Made by a program: the position numbers and the translations under genes. A model generated the notes under the pieces. It was not told the DNA's origin. It saw only the letters and a program-made list of their open reading frames with translations, and did not search any database. From Dysgonamonadaceae bacterium (GTDB lineage: Bacteria > Bacteroidota > Bacteroidia > Bacteroidales > Azobacteroidaceae), in assembly GCA_031256015.1 (NCBI GenBank), contig JAIRRK010000155.1, positions 1 to 7,603 of the forward strand: 7,603 nucleotides of DNA, given 5' to 3'. Positions 1 to 5,749 of this stretch are shown one piece after another (position 1 is the first letter of the stretch; the number at the start of each line of letters is the position of its first letter).

Positions 1-599
1 AAATTCGGGAAATTCTTCAGCAGAGAAGATATTCCCGATGGCGAAAAGAATAACAAAACATCGTAATCGAACTCTTCTCCGGGCTGAAAATCGTTGCTCA
101 CGGTTCTATACATAATTGCTTTGGTATAGCTTATTTTTTGCTCATCCAATAAAAGAGTCAATTCTTCTTTATGCACATCAGATACGGGAATCAGAAAATT
201 TTCCTTGTCGTGTTTGGTAATATGAGTCATCAAATCGGCCATCTTTCTTGATGCAGGAAAGAAAACTTTCCGTTTACGGTACACAATATACTTTCGCAAA
301 TAGAGAGCCACGGATTCCGAAACACAAAAATACTTCATTGTTTCGGGAATTGGAGTTTTCAATTCCTGACATAAACGGAAAAAGTGGTCAATGGCTGTTT
401 TTGCAGTAAAAATAGTGGCTGTGTAATCCGAAATATTAATTCGCTGCTGTTTAAATTCCTTCGCATCGACAGGTTCAACTTTGATGAAAGGTCGGAACAC
501 TACCTGCACGCCATATTTTTCGGCAATATCGTAATAAGGAGATTTTTCAGTCGTTGGTCGGGGTTGAGAAACGAGAATCTTTTTTATATTTGAAGCCAT
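1..599 (-). CDS. hemD: Uroporphyrinogen-III synthase, 3' end cut by window edge
   Basis: Cyclises hydroxymethylbilane to uroporphyrinogen III, the last common step of tetrapyrrole (heme) synthesis, in the cytoplasm. The start is the ATG at 599-597, and 199 codons are open to the left edge without a stop. The family is usually about 245-260 residues, so roughly 50 C-terminal residues lie outside. Bacteroidetes-type HemD landmarks are SQPRPTTEKSPY (about 11-22), FTAKTAIDHFF (64-74), a YFCVSES segment (90-96) and FFSPSGI (184-190). HemD proteins conserve few residues overall, so the call rests on this recognisable Bacteroidetes version. There is no signal peptide or membrane segment, as expected. 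The start codon lies inside the end of the upstream DUF4271 gene (16-base overlap), which implies translational coupling. From memory of Bacteroides genomes, rnpA often follows hemD; that would be just off the left edge. Confidence 0.9.
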   Translation of the reverse strand, partial: MASNIKKILVSQPRPTTEKSPYYDIAEKYGVQVVFRPFIKVEPVDAKEFKQQRINISDYTATIFTAKTAIDHFFRLCQELKTPIPETMKYFCVSESVALYLRKYIVYRKRKVFFPASRKMADLMTHITKHDKENFLIPVSDVHKEELTLLLDEQKISYTKAIMYRTVSNDFQPGEEFDYDVLLFFSPSGISSLLKNFPN

Positions 600-1300
600 A
601 ATATTAATGTATCCTTTTGAGTAGAAAATAATAACATAAACACTTTACTTATCAAAAACAAAGGTATGATTTCTAGGCCGCAAAGGTACAAAATAAAATA
701 AAGCGAAAAGATTTTCCGATGGAAAAAAGTCGTGGAAATCTTGTAAATTGTTAAAAAAACAGCAATTATAGAATAAATTACGATGAAAAAAAGACAAAAA
801 AGATATACATCTTTAATGTAGAACATGAAAAGAGCCGGAAAAAATAAGATAAAACCACCGGATGACAATAAAGAGAAAAAAGTATCGCTCCAAAGCCCGA
901 GACTCTCTTTATCGAAAAAAATGCTCCCGAACAAGGCATTCAAAATAAACTTGGCAATGATGAATAACCCCAACAATACGATGATTAGCAACAGATCGGA
1001 TATAGTTTGATAGACGGTTTCCTCAACCGGGTCGGCGGGACGAATAGCTATACAATAAATAACAATCGCGAAAATAATGACCGTTTGCAAAGACAAAAGG
1101 AACTTTCCGAAAAAACGATGACCGGTTGTATCCGCAAAAATACCTTTCCGCTCGTCTTTTTTGAATAAATCGTGATACAAAAGGATAATCGGATTTTTAT
1201 ATGTCGTGATTACCCAAACGTCAATAAAAAGACACGCCAAAAAGAAAAGGAAGATACAGTTTTGTATTGCGGCCCATTCCGGCAGGAGTTCTTCTGTCAT
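584..1300 (-). CDS. DUF4271 family integral membrane protein, function unknown
   Basis: A 238-residue polytopic membrane protein. About six hydrophobic helices are visible at roughly 12-31, 67-86, 101-121, 141-160, 164-184 and 198-220, with short charged loops such as FKKDERK (46-52). The late helix containing YLCGLEIIPL (about 205-214) is a recognisable DUF4271 signature. The role is unknown; members are found widely in Bacteroidetes, often next to hemD. The ATG at 1300 is chosen as the start. The frame also has an in-frame TTG at 1318, which would add six residues and overlap the LOG gene, but ATG gives a clean 4-base gap after the LOG stop. No Shine-Dalgarno motif is seen, so translation may depend on ribosomes finishing LOG. 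Its own last 16 bases overlap hemD. No catalytic motif is visible. Confidence 0.85.
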   Translation of the reverse strand: MTEELLPEWAAIQNCIFLFFLACLFIDVWVITTYKNPIILLYHDLFKKDERKGIFADTTGHRFFGKFLLSLQTVIIFAIVIYCIAIRPADPVEETVYQTISDLLLIIVLLGLFIIAKFILNALFGSIFFDKESLGLWSDTFFSLLSSGGFILFFPALFMFYIKDVYLFCLFFIVIYSIIAVFLTIYKISTTFFHRKIFSLYFILYLCGLEIIPLFLISKVFMLLFSTQKDTLILWLQI

Positions 1301-1304
1301 AATC

Positions 1305-1895
1305 TTATAGTGCGGCAATGGAAAGAGGGTCCTTTTCCCATTGAGGATTTTCTAAAATAATGTCCAAAGTTTGTTCCGGATTTTCGGCCACTTTCCAAAT
1401 GAGAGAATGTTTGTCGTGCATGAAACTTTCCTGTTTGGCCCGAGCCAGCATGTTCAGCAAATCGTTGTAATATCCGTTAATATTAAGTATAACAATCAGG
1501 CCTTTGTATAAGCCCAATTGTTTCCATGTAATAATTTCCAGTAATTCTTCCATTGTACCGATTCCTCCCGGGAGAGCAATACAGGCATCCGATTTGTTTG
1601 CCATCATTTTTTTTCTTTCGTGCATATCGTCGGTCACGATTTTTTCCGTCAATCCGGGATGATACCATCCTTGTTCTTCCATAAACCGGGGAATGATTCC
1701 GATTACTTTTCCTCCGTTCTCCAGAATGGAATCGGACACTTTTCCCATCAATCCGCTTTTACCTGCTCCGTTGATACAGGTTATTTTCTGTTGAGCCAAC
1801 AACCTTCCGATTTTTTCGGCGGCTGAAAAATAAATAGTATCTAACTGCGAACTGGATGCCGCATAAACAGTGACAGTGTTAATTCTACTCGCCAT
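1305..1895 (-). CDS. LOG family protein (nucleoside 5'-monophosphate phosphoribohydrolase)
   Basis: A cytosolic Rossmann-fold protein of the TIGR00730/LOG family. Characterised members cleave AMP or N6-substituted adenosine monophosphates to the base plus ribose 5-phosphate. The 196-residue length fits the short LOG class. The phosphate-binding and catalytic signature is present: MHERKK with the conserved Arg94-Lys95, followed by PGGIGTMEE at 109-117 with the catalytic-type Glu. The usual GGGxxGLMG loop appears as GAGKSGLMG (43-51), a small variation. The start is ATG at 1895; the leader is A/T-rich with no Shine-Dalgarno. It is the first gene of the left-reading block and is divergent from ahcY. 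The true substrate is uncertain: in bacteria these may act in general nucleotide salvage rather than cytokinin synthesis. Older annotations call such proteins lysine decarboxylases, which is not supported. Confidence 0.9.
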   Translation of the reverse strand: MASRINTVTVYAASSSQLDTIYFSAAEKIGRLLAQQKITCINGAGKSGLMGKVSDSILENGGKVIGIIPRFMEEQGWYHPGLTEKIVTDDMHERKKMMANKSDACIALPGGIGTMEELLEIITWKQLGLYKGLIVILNINGYYNDLLNMLARAKQESFMHDKHSLIWKVAENPEQTLDIILENPQWEKDPLSIAAL

Positions 1896-1915
1896 AATTT
1901 TTGATAAATGAATTG

Positions 1916-1923
1916 TAAAAGTA
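1916..1923 (-). promoter_or_regulatory. Possible -7 element for the LOG-DUF4271-hemD block
   Basis: Read on the minus strand this is TACTTTTA, one base away from the Bacteroidetes -7 consensus TAnnTTTG. It sits 20 bases before the LOG start codon, so transcription would begin about a dozen bases upstream of the ATG. The expected -33 position holds only a T-rich stretch, without a proper TTTG. The support is position plus a partial match, so this is tentative. Confidence 0.3.
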
Positions 1924-1946
1924 GTAATTTATACAGGAAAAAATTG

Positions 1947-1954
1947 TATTTTTG
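1947..1954 (+). promoter_or_regulatory. Bacteroidetes-type -7 promoter element for ahcY
   Basis: TATTTTTG matches the phylum's -7 consensus TAnnTTTG exactly. With transcription starting roughly 5-8 bases downstream (about 1959-1962), the leader before the ahcY ATG at 2003 would be about 40 bases. The -33 region, near 1924-1931, has only TTTA rather than TTTG, so the upstream half is weak. The element also decides the ahcY start: an in-frame TTG at 1952-1954 is part of this promoter box and would not be within the transcript. Confidence 0.6.
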
Positions 1955-2002
1955 CGGACTAAAATAGAGAGAATTATAAATTCACATAATATAAAACCGA
2001 AA

Positions 2003-3409
2003 ATGTCGAAAAATTTATCCTATAAAGTAGCCGATTTGTCATTAGCCGATTTCGGAAGAAAAGAAATAGAAATCGCTCAACATGAAATGCCCGGATTGAT
2101 GGCACTTCGTTCCAAATACGGAAAAGAAAAACCATTGAATGGAGTGAAAATTATGGGGTCGTTGCACATGACCATACAAACAGCCGTTTTAATTGAGACT
2201 TTAGTCGAATTGGGAGCCGATGTTCGTTGGTGCAGTTGTAATATTTTTTCGACTCAGGACCATGCGGCAGCAGCCATCGCCGAAAAAGGTATTCCCGTTT
2301 TTGCATGGAAAGGAGAGACTTTGGAGGAATATTGGCAGTGTACCGACATGGCTTTGAATTTTCCCGACGGAAACGGACCGGATTTGATTGTCGATGATGG
2401 GGGAGATGCTACTCTGCTTATTCATTTAGGCTATAAAGCCGAAAACGATGCCGCTGTATTGGATAAAAAAGGGAGTAACCAAGAGGAGCAGATTATTTTA
2501 AATACATTGAAAAAAATCCTGCAGGAAGATAATACTCGCTGGCATCGCGCCGTGAAAAACCTGAGAGGTGTCTCGGAAGAAACGACAACCGGAGTACATC
2601 GTCTGTATCAAATGCTGGAAAAAGGAGAATTGTTGTTTCCCGCTATCAATGTGAATGATTCGGTGACCAAATCGAAATTCGATAATCTCTACGGTTGCCG
2701 AGAATCATTGGCTGACGGAATCAAACGCGCGACAGATGTGATGATTGCCGGAAAAGTAGTGGTCGTTTTGGGCTATGGAGATGTAGGAAAAGGATGCGCT
2801 CGTTCGATGCGCGCTTACGGAGCCCGGGTAATTGTTACGGAAATTGATCCTATTTGTGCTTTACAGGCTGCAATGGAAGGATTTGAAGTAACAACCATGG
2901 AAAAAGCACTCCCGGAAGGAAATATTTTTGTTACTACTACCGGAAATAAAGACGTAATTCGGATAGAACATCTGAAAGAAATGAACGATCAGTCAATCGT
3001 GTGCAACATCGGTCATTTTGATAACGAAATACAAGTATACCAATTGATTAATTATCCCGGCATTCAACATACTAATATCAAACCTCAAGTTGATAAATAT
3101 ACTTTCCCTGCCGGAAACTCCATTTTCTTGCTTGCGGAAGGTCGTTTGGTTAATTTAGGTTGCGCAACGGGACATCCTTCGTTTGTGATGAGTAACTCTT
3201 TCACAAACCAGGTTTTAGCTCAGATTGATTTATGGAAAAACAACTACGACATCGGGGTGTATCGTTTGCCGAAACATCTTGACGAAGAGGTTGCACGTTT
3301 GCATTTAACCAACATCGGAGTGGAATTAACCCGTTTAACTCCCGAACAGGCAAAATACATCGGTGTAGATGCCGACGGTCCTTATAAACCGGAACATTAC
3401 AGGTATTGA
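2003..3409 (+). CDS. ahcY: S-adenosylhomocysteine hydrolase (adenosylhomocysteinase)
   Basis: Hydrolyses S-adenosylhomocysteine to adenosine and homocysteine, relieving product inhibition of methyltransferases in the activated methyl cycle. It is an NAD-dependent, cytosolic, usually tetrameric enzyme. The product is 468 residues and includes the insertion typical of many bacterial forms (around 155-180, containing GSNQEEQ), compared with 432 in human. Hallmarks, numbered from ATG 2003: [16 protein letters not shown] (76-91), DDGGDAT with catalytic-type Asp131 (131-137), [12 protein letters not shown] with Lys223, Asp227 and Asn228, Cys232, the NAD loop GYGDVGKG (257-264), GHFDNEI, and the C-terminal PYKPEHYRY whose Lys462 and Tyr466 reach the neighbouring subunit's NAD. 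All key residues are intact. The ATG at 2003 is preferred because the longer TTG-initiated frame would start inside the promoter. The gene leads a two-gene unit with a glycosyltransferase 9 bases downstream. Confidence 0.97.
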   Translation: MSKNLSYKVADLSLADFGRKEIEIAQHEMPGLMALRSKYGKEKPLNGVKIMGSLHMTIQTAVLIETLVELGADVRWCSCNIFSTQDHAAAAIAEKGIPVFAWKGETLEEYWQCTDMALNFPDGNGPDLIVDDGGDATLLIHLGYKAENDAAVLDKKGSNQEEQIILNTLKKILQEDNTRWHRAVKNLRGVSEETTTGVHRLYQMLEKGELLFPAINVNDSVTKSKFDNLYGCRESLADGIKRATDVMIAGKVVVVLGYGDVGKGCARSMRAYGARVIVTEIDPICALQAAMEGFEVTTMEKALPEGNIFVTTTGNKDVIRIEHLKEMNDQSIVCNIGHFDNEIQVYQLINYPGIQHTNIKPQVDKYTFPAGNSIFLLAEGRLVNLGCATGHPSFVMSNSFTNQVLAQIDLWKNNYDIGVYRLPKHLDEEVARLHLTNIGVELTRLTPEQAKYIGVDADGPYKPEHYRY

Positions 3410-3418
3410 TTCGTTGTT

Positions 3419-4540
3419 ATGAGAATAGCTTTTTTGTCGGCCTTTTATCCTTTCCGGGGAGGAATTGCTCAATTTAATGCTTTGCTGTACAAAACATTGG
3501 AAAAACAAGGGCATACGACAAAGGCTTATACTTTTACTTGTCAGTATCCGAGTTTGCTATTCCCCGGAAAAACGCAATATGTTTCTCCGAAAGATAATGC
3601 TATTCCGATTGACAGCAAGCCGGTATTAAGCAGTATCAATCCTTTTTCATACGAAAAAACAGCGAGAGAAATACTTCAATGGAAACCTGATATTTTGGTT
3701 ATCAGGTATTGGATGAGTTTTTTGGCTCCCTCATTGGCTTATGTTGCTAATCGACTGAAAAAGAAAGGAATTAAAATTATCTGTATAGTAGATAATGCAC
3801 TTCCTCACGAACCCCGTTTTTTTGACCGGGCGTTTGCTCGACTGTTATTCAATCAGGTAGATCGTTTCATAGTTATGAGTAATGCCGTGAAAAACGATCT
3901 CCTTTCTTTGAAACCGAACGCTGAAATTTGTTTAAAACCTCATCCTTTATACAATCATTTCGGAGAGAAACTGCCACAACTTGAAGCACAAAAACAATTG
4001 GGACTAAATCCCGAAAAGCAGACACTCTTGTTTTTTGGTTTAATACGGGATTATAAAGGACTGGACCTACTGATTGACGCCTTTTCTTTACTGGACGATT
4101 CGTTTCAGTTAATCATAGCCGGGGAATCTTACGGCTCTTTCGATAAATATCGGAATCAGATAGATGCTTCCGGGAAAAAAGACAGAATCACCATCATAAA
4201 CCGATATATCGACGACAAAGAAGTTCCGGTTTTATTTTCGGCCGCAGATATTTTGGTTTTGCCCTATAAGTCGGCAACCCAAAGCGGAATCATTCCGGTT
4301 GCGTATCATTTCGAGGTTCCCTCAGTGGCAACGGATGTCGGCGGATTGAAGGAAACTCTTGAAAGACCCGGAACGGGAGTTGTTTGTAAGCCCGATGCCG
4401 AAAGCTTAGCGGAAGGTATTCTGCAAATTTATAGCATCGGGAAAGAAACCTTTGTTTCCAACATAAAAAAAGAGAAAGAGACCCTTTCGTGGGAAGAGTT
4501 TGCTCAAACGCTCATCAAGTTCTCCGGTTCTTCATTTTAA
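3419..4540 (+). CDS. GT-B glycosyltransferase, family 4-like
   Basis: A soluble 373-residue glycosyltransferase expected to move a sugar from a nucleotide-sugar donor to a lipid- or glycan-linked acceptor at the inner face of the membrane; donor and acceptor cannot be read from sequence. The N-terminal Rossmann domain opens with MRIAFLSAFYPFRGG, with the acceptor-side GGIAQFN loop at 14-20. The C-terminal domain starts near 200, with FFGLIRDYKGLDLL (205-218), AADILVLPYKSATQSGI (275-291) and PSVATDVGGLKE (301-312). The canonical E-x7-E motif is not kept: the corresponding positions appear to be Gln288 and Tyr296. There is no signal peptide or obvious membrane helix. It begins 9 bases after the ahcY stop, so co-transcription is likely although the functions are not obviously linked. 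The start ATG has no Shine-Dalgarno. It ends just before a strong hairpin terminator. Confidence 0.88.
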   Translation: MRIAFLSAFYPFRGGIAQFNALLYKTLEKQGHTTKAYTFTCQYPSLLFPGKTQYVSPKDNAIPIDSKPVLSSINPFSYEKTAREILQWKPDILVIRYWMSFLAPSLAYVANRLKKKGIKIICIVDNALPHEPRFFDRAFARLLFNQVDRFIVMSNAVKNDLLSLKPNAEICLKPHPLYNHFGEKLPQLEAQKQLGLNPEKQTLLFFGLIRDYKGLDLLIDAFSLLDDSFQLIIAGESYGSFDKYRNQIDASGKKDRITIINRYIDDKEVPVLFSAADILVLPYKSATQSGIIPVAYHFEVPSVATDVGGLKETLERPGTGVVCKPDAESLAEGILQIYSIGKETFVSNIKKEKETLSWEEFAQTLIKFSGSSF

Positions 4541-4555
4541 TTGACATATAACTTA

Positions 4556-4607
4556 AACCGGCCGCTAAAAGTTCTTGTTTAACTATCGGCGGCCGGTTCT
4601 TTGTTTT
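4556..4607 (+). terminator. Rho-independent terminator after the ahcY-glycosyltransferase unit
   Basis: A perfect 10-base stem, AACCGGCCGC (4556-4565) pairing with GCGGCCGGTT (4589-4598), encloses a 23-base loop in which AGTT/AACT can form a small inner stem. The T-rich tract CTTTGTTTTC follows directly. It begins 16 bases after the glycosyltransferase stop. The convergent kinase gene ends on the other side at 4626; in the minus direction the hairpin is followed by TTAAGTTATATG, a poorer T tract, so it may terminate both ways but is better for the plus strand. Confidence 0.85.
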
Positions 4608-4625
4608 CTCGATATAAAGTTGTTA

Positions 4626-5714
4626 TTATTTATACTTTTGCACGATTTCCTTCATTTTTTCGAAGTTTTGCTCCTGACTTTGCAGTAACTTGAATTGCGC
4701 TTTGGTACGTTGCCAATTGTGGTCGGGTGATTGAATTTTGTAATAAGTATCACCATTCAAATAATCGGTAAAGAATCGAACTGTTTGCATATAACTCAAC
4801 AGTTTGGCTCCAAAAGCAAGGTTATTCAATTCAGCTTCACTTAAAAAAGTGGCTTGTTTCAAGTATCCTTTTGTATAAGCTTCGAAAATTTCCGTATTAA
4901 CATTAATATTATCCAAGTTGGAATCATCTTCCGCTCCGGTATTGGCTGCCGTTCTCATGAAATCTCCAAAATCAGATAATACGAATCCGGGCATTACTGT
5001 ATCTAAATCAACAATACAAATTACCTGATCGTTTTCGTCAAACAACATGTTGTTCACTTTCGTATCGCAGTGATTGATGCGTTTGACTAATTTTCCTTCC
5101 CGGAACATTTGTTCGGGACGACACATTTCTTCCGCGCGTTTTTCTATTTCATCCACCATCCATTGTGTTGCCGCTAAACGTCCGGCAGCATTCTTTTTTA
5201 CTGCTTCACGAAATTCTTCCAAACGGAACTCCATGTTATGGAAGTTAGGAATCGTTTCAATCAGTTGAGTGGTATCAATATCCGATAGCATGCATTGGAA
5301 GTCTCCGAAAGCTTCTCCTGCAAGGTAGGCCAATTCAGGAGTAATAGCATCGTAACTTTTTGTATTTTCTATATTTACATAGACACGCCAATATGCGCCT
5401 TCGTTGTCTTTATAATACAATTCTCCTGTTTGGGTCGGGACTAATTGAAGAACTCTACGTTCGATATCTTTGACCCCTTTTTCTTTTAATTTTTTACGAA
5501 GATGGTCGGTTACCAATTGAATATTACGTTGTAAACCGGCAACATCTTTGAAAATGTGATGATTAATTTTTTGAAGGAAATAAGAAAGAGCATTTCCTTT
5601 CATTTTAATTATAAAAGAGTCATTGATATGACCGATTTTCAGAGGAACGATACTGTCTATTTCACCTTGAATATTGAATTTTTTCACAATATTTTTCATG
5701 TTCTCCATAATCAT
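4626..5714 (-). CDS. APH-fold phosphotransferase, N-acetylhexosamine 1-kinase-like
   Basis: A cytosolic 362-residue kinase of the aminoglycoside phosphotransferase/choline kinase fold. It most resembles the NahK-type group, which phosphorylates N-acetylglucosamine or N-acetylgalactosamine at C1 using ATP. The N-lobe shows GHINDSF (28-34) and the ATP-binding strand FLQKIN (46-51). The catalytic loop is HCDTKVNN (215-222): His215, catalytic-type Asp217 and Asn222, with Cys where most relatives have Gly. The metal-binding segment is IVDLDTVMPGF (234-244) with Asp236 and Asp238, followed by LSDFGDFMR. Length matches NahK (about 359). Start ATG at 5714; further in-frame ATGs lie at 5708 and 5699, the last preceded closely by GGAG, so the exact start is uncertain. 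It lies 35 bases after the DUF3472 gene, probably in the same transcript. Sugar specificity is inferred. Some databases label relatives 'mucin desulfatase', which does not fit a kinase fold. Confidence 0.82.
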   Translation of the reverse strand: MIMENMKNIVKKFNIQGEIDSIVPLKIGHINDSFIIKMKGNALSYFLQKINHHIFKDVAGLQRNIQLVTDHLRKKLKEKGVKDIERRVLQLVPTQTGELYYKDNEGAYWRVYVNIENTKSYDAITPELAYLAGEAFGDFQCMLSDIDTTQLIETIPNFHNMEFRLEEFREAVKKNAAGRLAATQWMVDEIEKRAEEMCRPEQMFREGKLVKRINHCDTKVNNMLFDENDQVICIVDLDTVMPGFVLSDFGDFMRTAANTGAEDDSNLDNINVNTEIFEAYTKGYLKQATFLSEAELNNLAFGAKLLSYMQTVRFFTDYLNGDTYYKIQSPDHNWQRTKAQFKLLQSQEQNFEKMKEIVQKYK

Positions 5715-5749
5715 AATTAATTTTTAGTGCGTTATTTTAAAAAAGTTAA

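Noticed and set aside
384..593. Plus-strand frame of 69 codons
   Set aside because: It lies antisense to hemD, whose recognisable protein motifs explain this stretch.
1301..1318. TTG at 1318 as start of DUF4271
   Set aside because: It adds only six residues (MPHYKI) overlapping the LOG coding end; the ATG at 1300 gives a simpler, tightly spaced start. It cannot be excluded fully.
1960..2002. Possible SAH or SAM riboswitch upstream of ahcY
   Set aside because: The predicted leader is only about 40 bases, very A/T-rich and without the GC-paired helices such an element needs.
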